A stretch of 39,330 bases of DNA from Flavobacteriaceae bacterium (GTDB taxonomy: Bacteria > Bacteroidota > Bacteroidia > Flavobacteriales > Flavobacteriaceae): positions 1-39,330 of the forward strand of contig JABDNM010000014.1 of NCBI GenBank assembly GCA_013043825.1, read 5' to 3'. Under the pieces are notes generated by a model, which made no database searches, was not told where the DNA came from, and saw only the letters and a program-made list of their open reading frames with translations. Shown here in pieces: positions 1 to 8,232 of the stretch (its first letter is position 1; the number at the start of each line of letters is the position of its first letter). The position numbers and the translations under genes are program-made.

Positions 1-3000
1 TCTCCCCTTAACTATATGACCCCGGTGGAAGGATCGCAGGTGTGTGATAATGGAAACGATCTTCCCAATGGTGAGGAAAAGGATGAGATCCTACTAGACG
101 ATGTACTACTGCGTGTCTTCAACCTGGACCGATTGAATTTTAATAACGACCCCCAGCAGGGAGGAGATGGATTCTTCGATTTTTATCCTGGAATCACCGT
201 CGACCAGCAAAATGGGCGAATTATATTCACCAGCGTTGAACCATTTGGGGAATTCCTCTTCAATCGATTGAATGGGTCGGTTTGTGCAGAGGATGTCGTG
301 GGTGTTCCAAACTATAATGTGCCTAACTCCTACAACGCCAACCAGGCCAAATACGTCTACCGAAGTATGTATCGTTCAACCAAGACGATCGCCGAGCAGG
401 AGGATAGCGATAAGAATAAATTTCAACTAAGAGGTTCGTACAAGTCCACGGGATCTGATGGAATCCCGATTGGTGCTTTTAATATCCCTCAGGGATCGGT
501 GACCGTAACTGCAGGAGGAAGAGTTCTGGTCGAGGGAGTAGATTATACCGTTAACTACCAGTTGGGCCGGGTACAGATCCTAGATCCAGCTCTGCAAAAT
601 TCAAATACACCCATCAATATCACTACGGAAAACAACACGCTCTTCGGTCAGCAGACAAGACGATTCACCGGTTTTGATGTCCAACATCGATTCAACGATG
701 AATTACAAATAGGAGGTACTTTCCTAAATCTGAACGAACGACCACTTACCCAGAAGTCGGCATTTCAGAATGAACCCATCAACAACACCATGTTTGGTTT
801 CAACGCCAATTATTCAACCGAAGTTCCCTTCCTTACACGTCTGGTGAACAAATTGCCGAACATCGATACAGATGTTGCCTCGAATGTTTCTCTGCGGGGA
901 GAATTTGCCTACTTACTGCCGGGAGCACCAAAAGTCTCCAATTTCGACGGTAAGGTTACGGCATATGTTGATGACTTTGAAGCGGCTCAAACCGCTGTCG
1001 ATATAAGTTCACCGCTCACCTGGGCACTTTCAAGTACGCCCATTGGTTTTGGTGGTGAATTGGGCAACGATAATCTGGCCTACAATTACAATCGGGCCAA
1101 ATTGAATTGGTATTCCATCGATCCTGTGTTTTATAGCAGTCAGAGACCCAGTGGCATCGATGACAGCGATCTTTCATCTCCATTTACTCGTCGCGTGTTC
1201 CGGGATGAGATCTTTCCAGATCAGGACATCATACAGGGGCAGACCCAGGCATTGTTTACACTGGATCTTGCTTATTATCCGGATATGCGGGGAGAGTATA
1301 ACTACAACCCGGCTGCGGCAGGTTCTAATAACCTACCCAATCCGGAAGCTCGATTTGCAGGAATATCTCGACAGTTGACCACCACGGATTTCGAACGTTC
1401 CAATGTGGAATACATTCAATTCTGGTTGATGGATCCCTTTATCTATCCTGAAAACGCCAACAATGCCGGGGGAAAGATCACCTTCAATTTGGGGAATATT
1501 TCAGAAGATGTTCTGAAGGACGGAAGAAAACAATACGAGAACGGTCTGCCGGAAGACGGTGGAACCGATAATACCATTGGTACGGTTTGGGGGAAGGTCC
1601 CTACCAACCAGTCGCTGGTGTATACTTTTAACACCGTAGGCGAAGAAAGAACCAACCAGGACATCGGGTTTGATGGATTGAGCGATGCGCAGGAATCAGA
1701 CTATATATTAAGTTCAGGTGATATTCCCGATTCCTTTGCAGGCTTACCGGATCCTGCCGGGGATAACTACCAATACTTCCTGCAGGCGGAGGGAAATATC
1801 CTGCAACGTTATTTGCAATACAACGGTACACAGGGGAATAACCCGGAGCAGGTTTCGAATAACAATCGGGGAAATAACGCCCAACCAGATGTAGAAGATA
1901 TTAACCGTGACAACACCATGAACACCGTGGATAGTTATTTCGAATATGAGATCGAACTTTTTCCCGGCATGGATCAGGAGAGTGGAAAGTACGTCACCGA
2001 CGTGAAGGAGATCTCGGTCACAACCCAGGACAATCAAGATATCCCGGTTCGATGGGTTCAATTTAGAATACCTTTGAGCGAATATGATGATGCGATCAAT
2101 GGGATATCCGACTTCAGATCGATACGTTTCATGCGAATGTTCCTTTCTGAATTTGATCAACCGGTGGTACTTCGTATGGGAACACTTGAATTATTCCGAG
2201 GAGATTACCGGCGTTATACCGAATCATTGGATGTCACCGGAGAGGACAACGAGATGGATGAGACCACCTTTGAGAACGAAGCAGTTGGGATCATTCAGAA
2301 TTCCAACTACGTGATTCCGCCTGGCGTTTTCCGAGAAGAACTCAACAATAACAACAACCTAATTAGACAAGACGAACAGTCTCTTGCCTTACGGGTTTGT
2401 GGATTGGAACCGGACGATGCCCGAGCTGTTTACAAGAATTTCAATGTGGACATGCGGCAGTACAAGAACCTGGAGATGTTTATCCATGCTGAATCGCTCG
2501 AGAACCAAACCTCTTTGTCCGACGGGCAAATGGCTGCGTTCATTCGACTGGGAACCGATTTAAATACAGCGTTTTACGAAATTGAGATCCCCTTGGTGGT
2601 CTCGCCCAACCTACCAAATCCATCCGATGCTGATGCCGAAACGGTATGGCCGGCGGAAAACCGTTTGGATCTCCCATTGGAAGCCCTTCAGCAATTGAAA
2701 ACACTCGCATTGGGTAGCAGGGAAGGACTTAGTGATCCAGATCCCATAACCGGAATTACGTACGCCGAATCCGGAACGATCAATGCCAATGAAAACTACC
2801 GTTTTGGAATCAAAGGAAATCCCAGCTTTGGGAACGTTCGGGTGATCATGATCGGTCTGAGAAATAAGGCTAATACTTCCATTTGTGGTGAGGGCTGGTT
2901 CAACGAACTACGCCTTTCCGAATTGGACAACAAAGGAGGCTGGGCTGCCGTGGCCAATCTGGATGCCAACCTGGCCGATTTTGCTAACGTAAGCGCAACC

Positions 3001-5682
3001 GGAAGGAAAAGTACTATTGGTTTTGGGTCTATCGAACAAGGGCCGAACCAGAGAAGCCTTGAAGACGCCGAATTGTACGATGTGGTGACCAATTTTAATC
3101 TGGGACAGATGCTTCCATCAAAATGGGGGATCCAATTACCGTTCAATTACGGAATTGGCGAAGAGACCATCACTCCCAAATACGATCCCGAATTTCAAGA
3201 TATAGAGTTGCAGCAGCGACTGGATAATGCCCCTGATGATGCAGAACGTAACCGAATTAAGAGCCAGTCGGTAAATTACACAAAAAGGCAGAGTGTGAAT
3301 TTCATTGGTGTTCGAAAAGATCGCACCGGAGATGCGAAACCTATGCCTTACGATATTGAGAATTTCACCTTTTCCTATTCATACAATCAAATTGACCACA
3401 ACGATTTTGAGATCGAAGAATCGCTGGATCAAAATGTACGTCTGGGCGGAACTTATAATTATAATTTTCCGCAGAAACCCATCGAACCATTTGCAAAAAG
3501 CGATTCTCTATTCAATGGAAAATATTGGCAATTCTTAAAGGATTTGAACTTCAACCTCTTGCCCACAAACATCTCGGTGAGTTCGAATATAATAAGACAA
3601 TACAACGAGCAAAAATTTCGGGAGTTGGATCTGTTGGAAGGGAATATTGGAATCCCAAGGCTGTTTCAACGCAATTTCCTATTCGATTGGCAGTATACGC
3701 TTAACTATAATTTGACTAAATCGCTACGATTTAATTTCAACGCGGCCAATAATCGCATCATAAACAATTATGTGGATGAGGATGGGATCGTAGACAATGG
3801 CGTAGGAATTTGGGATGGATTCTGGGATGTAGGTGACCCCAACCAACATTTCCAATCCTTGCAGGTGAATTACGACATTCCCACACAGAAATTTCCTTTC
3901 CTGAAGTGGATTCGAGCTACCTACTCCTACCAGGGAGATTACCAATGGCAGGATGGAAGTGATTTATTCAATAGTATAGAGATAGAAAGACCCAACGGGG
4001 AGGTGCAAACTTTCAATCTTGGGAATTCCATTCAGAATGCAAGCACGCATCGAATCAATTCTACCCTAGACATGACGAATTTCTATCGCTATGTGGGTCT
4101 TACCAAGATCACACAGAGCAAGCGAAGAAGTAATCAAGGAGAAGGAGGTGCCGGTGGAAATCAAAAAGGAGGCGATGGAAGTAAAGGAGGTGACGGTAAA
4201 AAAGGTGCGGATGGCAATGAGAGCAAGAACAATAAAACCGAAACCGCGGAACGTGGTGGCGCCCTTGGGGCAGGTAACCGTCGAGGGCAAGGTGGAGCAG
4301 CCGGACAATCTTCCAGTTCGCTTAGCGGGGGAGACAAAGCGTTAAACTCCCTCATTGGACTGGCCACGATGGTGAAAAAGATTCAATTCAATTACCAGGA
4401 GAACAACGGTATCTTCTTACCGGGATATACACCTTCCATTGGTTTTGCAGGATCACTTAAACCAACTACCGGGTTTGTATTTGGAAGTCAGGCCGAGATA
4501 CGCGAATTAGCAGCTCGCAAAGGATGGCTTACATTATATCCTGAGTTCAACGAGCAATATACCGAGGTGGAAAGCAAACAGCTGGATGCCCAGGTAAACA
4601 TTGAATTGATCCCGGACTTGAAGATCGATTTGAATGGAAGTAGGATCTATTCTGAAAACTATGCCGAAAACTATATCGTAGAAGATGACCTGTATCGTTC
4701 TTTAACCCCGAATACTTTTGGGAATTTCAATATCTCCACCGTATTGATAAAAACGGCCTTCCAGACCAGTGACGAGAATAGCAGTGCCGCCTTCAATGAT
4801 TTTAGAGGAAATCGACTTATTGTAGCCAACCGTTTGGCCGAGGATTTCTACGGGACTACAGGCTTTCCCAGAGATGAGGAAGGTTTCCCTATTGGCTTCG
4901 GAAAAGCTAGTCAGAATGTATTGTTACCAGCCTTTCTTTCAGCATACAAAGGAAGCAGCGCTTCCACCGAAAAAACAGGGATCCTTCGGGATTTCCCGCT
5001 GCCCAATTGGGACATCAAGTACACTGGGCTAATGAATATTCCATGGTTTAAGAAAAACTTCAAACGATTCTCCTTGCAGCATGGTTATCGCTCGTCGTAT
5101 ACGGTGAACCAGTTTCAGACCAACTTGGACTTTGATCGAAATGACCCAACTGCCATGGATCAGGCGGGGAACTTTAAAAGTGAGATCTTCTTGAGCAATG
5201 TGAACCTTACGGAACAATTCTCGCCCCTGATGCGAGTAGATTTCGAGATGCTCAATTCGGTGAAGATATTGGCCGAATACCGAAAGGACCGTGCTCTCTC
5301 GTTGAGTTTCGCCAACAATCTCATGACAGAGATTCAGGGGAACGAGATCATTCTGGGGCTTGGATATCGAGTGAAAGACCTAAAAATTAGTACCAATTTT
5401 GGCGGAAAAAAGAAAGTCATCACCAGTGATTTGAACCTGAAGCTCGATGTATCCAGAAGAGACAATAAAACCATAATTCGGTACCTAGATCTGAACAATA
5501 ACCAGACAACTGCGGGGCAGACCATTTATGGGTTACAGTTCACAGCAGACTACGCCTTGAGCAAGAACCTAACCGCTTTATTCTATTACGATCATACTTT
5601 CTCGGAATATGCAATTTCAACCGCGTTCCCGCAAACTACCATTAGAAGTGGCTTTACCTTGAGGTATAACTTCGGAAATTAA
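1..5682 (+). CDS. sprA: T9SS outer-membrane translocon SprA, 5'-partial
   Basis: SprA is the very large outer-membrane beta-barrel that forms the protein-conducting translocon of the type IX secretion system. The frame is open from base 1 (five codons precede the first ATG at 16), so the gene starts upstream. About 1893 codons are visible. The Flavobacterium johnsoniae protein is about 2400 residues, so roughly 500 N-terminal residues are missing (family knowledge). The visible part is rich in Asn/Tyr/Phe with alternating hydrophobic strands and ends in a barrel-like strand with a final aromatic (RSGFTLRYNFGN). A Gly/Lys/Ser-rich, low-complexity stretch interrupts the barrel at 4132-4338. gcvH follows 28 bases after the stop, the order commonly seen in Flavobacteriia. 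I see no frameshift or internal stop. The family call is very likely; I made no alignment. Confidence 0.95.
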   Translation, partial: SPLNYMTPVEGSQVCDNGNDLPNGEEKDEILLDDVLLRVFNLDRLNFNNDPQQGGDGFFDFYPGITVDQQNGRIIFTSVEPFGEFLFNRLNGSVCAEDVVGVPNYNVPNSYNANQAKYVYRSMYRSTKTIAEQEDSDKNKFQLRGSYKSTGSDGIPIGAFNIPQGSVTVTAGGRVLVEGVDYTVNYQLGRVQILDPALQNSNTPINITTENNTLFGQQTRRFTGFDVQHRFNDELQIGGTFLNLNERPLTQKSAFQNEPINNTMFGFNANYSTEVPFLTRLVNKLPNIDTDVASNVSLRGEFAYLLPGAPKVSNFDGKVTAYVDDFEAAQTAVDISSPLTWALSSTPIGFGGELGNDNLAYNYNRAKLNWYSIDPVFYSSQRPSGIDDSDLSSPFTRRVFRDEIFPDQDIIQGQTQALFTLDLAYYPDMRGEYNYNPAAAGSNNLPNPEARFAGISRQLTTTDFERSNVEYIQFWLMDPFIYPENANNAGGKITFNLGNISEDVLKDGRKQYENGLPEDGGTDNTIGTVWGKVPTNQSLVYTFNTVGEERTNQDIGFDGLSDAQESDYILSSGDIPDSFAGLPDPAGDNYQYFLQAEGNILQRYLQYNGTQGNNPEQVSNNNRGNNAQPDVEDINRDNTMNTVDSYFEYEIELFPGMDQESGKYVTDVKEISVTTQDNQDIPVRWVQFRIPLSEYDDAINGISDFRSIRFMRMFLSEFDQPVVLRMGTLELFRGDYRRYTESLDVTGEDNEMDETTFENEAVGIIQNSNYVIPPGVFREELNNNNNLIRQDEQSLALRVCGLEPDDARAVYKNFNVDMRQYKNLEMFIHAESLENQTSLSDGQMAAFIRLGTDLNTAFYEIEIPLVVSPNLPNPSDADAETVWPAENRLDLPLEALQQLKTLALGSREGLSDPDPITGITYAESGTINANENYRFGIKGNPSFGNVRVIMIGLRNKANTSICGEGWFNELRLSELDNKGGWAAVANLDANLADFANVSATGRKSTIGFGSIEQGPNQRSLEDAELYDVVTNFNLGQMLPSKWGIQLPFNYGIGEETITPKYDPEFQDIELQQRLDNAPDDAERNRIKSQSVNYTKRQSVNFIGVRKDRTGDAKPMPYDIENFTFSYSYNQIDHNDFEIEESLDQNVRLGGTYNYNFPQKPIEPFAKSDSLFNGKYWQFLKDLNFNLLPTNISVSSNIIRQYNEQKFRELDLLEGNIGIPRLFQRNFLFDWQYTLNYNLTKSLRFNFNAANNRIINNYVDEDGIVDNGVGIWDGFWDVGDPNQHFQSLQVNYDIPTQKFPFLKWIRATYSYQGDYQWQDGSDLFNSIEIERPNGEVQTFNLGNSIQNASTHRINSTLDMTNFYRYVGLTKITQSKRRSNQGEGGAGGNQKGGDGSKGGDGKKGADGNESKNNKTETAERGGALGAGNRRGQGGAAGQSSSSLSGGDKALNSLIGLATMVKKIQFNYQENNGIFLPGYTPSIGFAGSLKPTTGFVFGSQAEIRELAARKGWLTLYPEFNEQYTEVESKQLDAQVNIELIPDLKIDLNGSRIYSENYAENYIVEDDLYRSLTPNTFGNFNISTVLIKTAFQTSDENSSAAFNDFRGNRLIVANRLAEDFYGTTGFPRDEEGFPIGFGKASQNVLLPAFLSAYKGSSASTEKTGILRDFPLPNWDIKYTGLMNIPWFKKNFKRFSLQHGYRSSYTVNQFQTNLDFDRNDPTAMDQAGNFKSEIFLSNVNLTEQFSPLMRVDFEMLNSVKILAEYRKDRALSLSFANNLMTEIQGNEIILGLGYRVKDLKISTNFGGKKKVITSDLNLKLDVSRRDNKTIIRYLDLNNNQTTAGQTIYGLQFTADYALSKNLTALFYYDHTFSEYAISTAFPQTTIRSGFTLRYNFGN
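4132..4338 (+). other. Gly/Lys/Ser-rich low-complexity segment inside sprA
   Basis: About 69 codons of sprA encode a hydrophilic stretch with GG, GDG and KKG repeats, then RGGALGAGNRRGQGG and a Ser run. It lies between two barrel-like regions, so it is probably a disordered loop. Reading frame is kept on both sides. Whether it faces the periplasm or the outside cannot be told from sequence alone. Confidence 0.7.
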
Positions 5683-5710
5683 TTAGATAAATCAACCAAA
5701 GCATAATAAA

Positions 5711-6091
5711 ATGAATATACCTTCGAATTTAAAATACACCAAGGACCACGAATGGATCTCGGTTGAAGGAGATATTGCCACCGTAGGAATCACCGACTTT
5801 GCACAAGGTGAGCTTGGCGATATAGTGTATGTTGAAGTAGAGACTGTCGACGAGACCCTGGATCAAGAAGAGGTCTTCGGAACCGTGGAAGCTGTAAAAA
5901 CTGTATCCGACCTGTTCATGCCCATTTCCGGTGAGATCGTTGAATTTAATGAATCACTTGAACAAGAACCTGAAAAGGTAAATGCAGATCCTTATGGTGA
6001 TGGTTGGATGATCAAAATAAAGATATCCAAGGCCGAAGAATTGGACGGATTATTAGATGATGCAGGCTATAAAGAGGTTATTGGAGGGTAG
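5711..6091 (+). CDS. gcvH: Glycine cleavage system H protein
   Basis: GcvH is the lipoylated carrier of the glycine cleavage complex. It shuttles the aminomethyl group between the P, T and L proteins in the cytoplasm. The 126-residue length is typical. The N-terminus has the family pattern [12 protein letters not shown], and the lipoyl-attachment Lys is K63 in [13 protein letters not shown], followed by the usual [11 protein letters not shown] segment. It starts 28 bases after sprA with no terminator between, so co-transcription is likely. Its 3' end overlaps the next ORF by 35 bases. No P, T or L protein gene is in the window; the pairing with sprA is a conserved neighbourhood rather than a pathway operon. 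Confidence 0.97.
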   Translation: MNIPSNLKYTKDHEWISVEGDIATVGITDFAQGELGDIVYVEVETVDETLDQEEVFGTVEAVKTVSDLFMPISGEIVEFNESLEQEPEKVNADPYGDGWMIKIKISKAEELDGLLDDAGYKEVIGG

Positions 6092-6455
6092 ATTTGTCGT
6101 GTACGCGACCATCGCCTACACAATACTCCTTACTTTTCTGTTTTTAGTTCCAACCACCGACGTACCTACGGTGGAAATCCCGTTTATAGACAAGCTAATT
6201 CACGTGGTCCTATTCTGTTTCCTGGCTTTGGGATGGATACTCACCTCGCGTTTGAGACAAGCGCAACCTACTGGTTCTGTGAGATCCATGTTACTTTTGG
6301 TCTTCATTTATGGCATAATTATTGAAGCTTTACAAGAGTTGTTTTTTGAAACAAGAACTGCTGATGGATGGGATATTGCAGCCAATTCTGTAGGAATTTT
6401 GATAGGATGGTGGCTGTTTCTCAAACTAAAGCAATGGATGCGATTGAAAAGTTAA
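6057..6455 (+). CDS. VanZ-like family membrane protein
   Basis: A 132-residue integral membrane protein with about four hydrophobic helices. It has the VanZ-like features [16 protein letters not shown] (Asp-Lys-x-x-His in the second helix) and a later E-x-x-Q segment ([21 protein letters not shown] followed by a G/N-rich helix). Members are widespread and mostly uncharacterised; the founding VanZ gives low-level teicoplanin resistance, but that role should not be assumed here. The start is ambiguous: ATG at 6057 and ATG at 6060 are adjacent, and both overlap gcvH. Translational coupling to gcvH is plausible. The gene ends 60 bases before the tonB gene. Confidence 0.85.
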   Translation: MMQAIKRLLEGRFVVYATIAYTILLTFLFLVPTTDVPTVEIPFIDKLIHVVLFCFLALGWILTSRLRQAQPTGSVRSMLLLVFIYGIIIEALQELFFETRTADGWDIAANSVGILIGWWLFLKLKQWMRLKS

Positions 6456-6485
6456 ATTTCGTTTTTTAAAACAATTCATTTTACA

Positions 6486-6493
6486 TAACTTTA
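6486..6493 (+). promoter_or_regulatory. Possible -7 element before the first tonB gene
   Basis: TAACTTTA differs by one base from the Bacteroidota -7 consensus TAnnTTTG and lies 22 bases before the ATG at 6516. No good TTG is present about 20 bases upstream. Weak call. Confidence 0.3.
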
Positions 6494-6515
6494 GCAACTA
6501 TATAAATTCTCAATT

Positions 6516-7238
6516 ATGACACACAAAAAGAATCCGCAAGCCGATCTAGGTAACTGGAGAAACGTATTTCTCCTGGCAGGACTTGCCTTGATGCTATTGA
6601 TCTCCTGGAGAGCAGTTGAGCACAAGACGTATGATCAAACCGATCTCGCTGGTGATGTACTGGACGTAGGTGACGATCTGGAAGAAGAAATTCCAATCAC
6701 ACAACAGTTAACTCCACCACCACCGCCACCACCGCCACCGCCTGCACCCGAAGTGATAGAAGTAGTGGAAGATGAGGAAGAAGTGGAAGAAACCATCATT
6801 GAGTCTACAGAAACCAACCAGAACGAAGAAATCGTTGAGATCGAAGAGATCGAAGAGGTTGAGGAAGAAGAGATCGCAGACGTACCTTTCGCAGTAATTG
6901 AGAATGTTCCTATTTATCCTGGATGCGAAAACGAAAGCGGCAACAATGCCAAGAAAAAATGTATGTCGGATAAGGTCCAGAAGTTTGTTCAGAAAAAATT
7001 CAATACTGAATTAGCTAATGACTTAGGTTTGGAAGGAAGACAGCGTATTTCGGTACAATTCAAGATCGATAAAAATGGAAATGTGACCAATGTACGGGCG
7101 CGTGCTCCACACCCTCGTCTTGAGCAGGAAGCCGTGAATGTGGTGAAATCCTTACCTAAAATGATTCCTGGAAAACAACGTGGAAAACCGGTAGGTGTAC
7201 TTTATGCACTACCTATTTTATTCCAGGTAGAGAACTAA
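6516..7238 (+). CDS. Energy transducer TonB
   Basis: TonB proteins couple the inner-membrane proton-motive force (via ExbB/ExbD) to outer-membrane transporters. This 240-residue protein has a short cytoplasmic N-terminus, one membrane helix (about residues 16-31), a run of ten prolines at 67-76, an acidic Glu/Val/Ile linker at about 79-121, and a TonB C-terminal domain at about 130-240. The C-terminal domain contains GNVTNVRARAPHPRLEQEA and the end strand VGVLYALPILFQVEN. Two cysteines, C137 and C149, could form a periplasmic disulphide. The linker is unusual because the family more often has Pro-Lys and Pro-Glu repeats. The ATG at 6516 gives a normal TonB N-terminus. A terminator follows at 7260. 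No exbB/exbD is nearby. The partner receptor is unknown. Confidence 0.92.
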   Translation: MTHKKNPQADLGNWRNVFLLAGLALMLLISWRAVEHKTYDQTDLAGDVLDVGDDLEEEIPITQQLTPPPPPPPPPPAPEVIEVVEDEEEVEETIIESTETNQNEEIVEIEEIEEVEEEEIADVPFAVIENVPIYPGCENESGNNAKKKCMSDKVQKFVQKKFNTELANDLGLEGRQRISVQFKIDKNGNVTNVRARAPHPRLEQEAVNVVKSLPKMIPGKQRGKPVGVLYALPILFQVEN

Positions 7239-7259
7239 GATTGAAATTTATATAATTAG

Positions 7260-7291
7260 GATCGCCTCCCATTGGGAGGCGATCTTTTTTT
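7260..7291 (+). terminator. Rho-independent terminator after first tonB
   Basis: A perfect 10-bp stem (GATCGCCTCC / GGAGGCGATC, 7260-7269 and 7275-7284) with a 5-base loop is followed by seven T residues. It separates the two tonB genes into distinct transcripts. Confidence 0.93.
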
Positions 7292-7340
7292 GGCATAACC
7301 CTTGTGATAACTAGTGTTATAACTCTTAAATATAAACACT

Positions 7341-8135
7341 ATGTTACCATCTGTAAAGAATGAGGGTGGTGCCAATTCAAAGGTACTGTCAAAAAGAGAA
7401 CAAAAAAAACAAATTAACATTCGGTGGAATTCCGGGTTATTCTTCCAAATTGGATTGATCGCCAGCCTGCTGGTTTTTATACTTATCCTGGAAAGTGATT
7501 GGAAAATAGTCCCGAGTGAGGTCTATCGCGCACCGCGAATGTCCAATCTGGAGGAGAATACTTTTCTGGCCTTCCGTTTGGAGGAACCAAAGACCGAAGT
7601 GCAGCATGCCCCCGTTAAAAAGGTTCAGGAAAGAGTGACCCAAACCACTTTGTCCAGTACGTTCACAACGGTGTCCAATAATACAAGTTTCGAGGAGCCC
7701 GATCTGGGCACTTCTGAATTGGTGCCTGCCGGTCCGGGAACTACCGGCGAAGCTGGAGCTGCTAAAAAAGATAGCGGACCTTTAAATATGAATGGGGTCC
7801 AATTTGTTCCCATCTTTCCGGGATGTGAATCGTTGAACGATAATGAAGCTCGAAAACAATGTATGTCGGTCAAGATCAACCAATTTATTCAACGCAGGTT
7901 CAATACAGGGCGATTGACTGAATTGGAAACAGGCAAGCAGCATACGGTTAACGTTATGTTCACGGTTGGCAAGGACGGCATTGTAAAAGATTTAAAGGCG
8001 CAATCCCTGGCACCTTCGCTCAAGAAAGAAGCGCTCAGGGTACTTGCAAAAATACCCGAGATGAAACCTGGCAGACATGGAGATCGGGAAGTGGATGTGC
8101 TCTTCATGCTTCCTATTAGATTCAACCTGGAATAG
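7341..8135 (+). CDS. TonB-family protein with C-terminal TonB domain
   Basis: A 264-residue TonB-like protein. A Lys-rich N-terminus (KREQKKQINIRWN) precedes one membrane helix at about residues 33-50, so the protein should be anchored in the inner membrane with the rest in the periplasm. A Ser/Thr/Pro linker follows, then a C-terminal TonB domain from about residue 150. This domain closely parallels the upstream protein: VPIFPGCE, a second Cys eleven residues later, then VGKDGIVKDLKAQSLAPSL and MLPIRFNLE. It lacks the proline run and acidic tract of its neighbour. It probably arose by tandem duplication of the TonB domain. The gene lies between two strong terminators, so it is probably transcribed alone. 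Its receptor is unknown. Confidence 0.88.
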   Translation: MLPSVKNEGGANSKVLSKREQKKQINIRWNSGLFFQIGLIASLLVFILILESDWKIVPSEVYRAPRMSNLEENTFLAFRLEEPKTEVQHAPVKKVQERVTQTTLSSTFTTVSNNTSFEEPDLGTSELVPAGPGTTGEAGAAKKDSGPLNMNGVQFVPIFPGCESLNDNEARKQCMSVKINQFIQRRFNTGRLTELETGKQHTVNVMFTVGKDGIVKDLKAQSLAPSLKKEALRVLAKIPEMKPGRHGDREVDVLFMLPIRFNLE

Positions 8136-8143
8136 TAATATAG

Positions 8144-8173
8144 AACCCGCTTCGAAAGGAAGCGGGTTTTTTT
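8144..8173 (+). terminator. Rho-independent terminator after second tonB
   Basis: A perfect 10-bp stem (AACCCGCTTC / GAAGCGGGTT) around the loop GAAAG is followed by a T run to 8173. Confidence 0.93.
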
Positions 8174-8200
8174 GAAGTGTTCATTGATTTCAAAAAAGTG

Positions 8201-8208
8201 TATCTTTC
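8201..8208 (+). promoter_or_regulatory. Possible -7 element before the remB-like gene
   Basis: TATCTTTC matches TAnnTTTG at all but the last base and lies 24 bases before the ATG at 8233. The nearest TTG (8184-8186) is only 14 bases upstream, so this is a partial match. An own promoter is expected because a terminator lies just upstream. Confidence 0.4.
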
Positions 8209-8232
8209 GGAAAACTTAACCCCGTTGTTCCG

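Noticed and set aside
1744-2160. 138-codon minus-strand ORF inside sprA
   Set aside because: It lies wholly within the well-supported sprA frame, has no family resemblance and is a by-product of that frame.
4091-4367. Overlapping ORFs on both strands at the Gly-rich part of sprA
   Set aside because: Low-complexity DNA gives open frames by composition alone; only the sprA frame continues on both sides.
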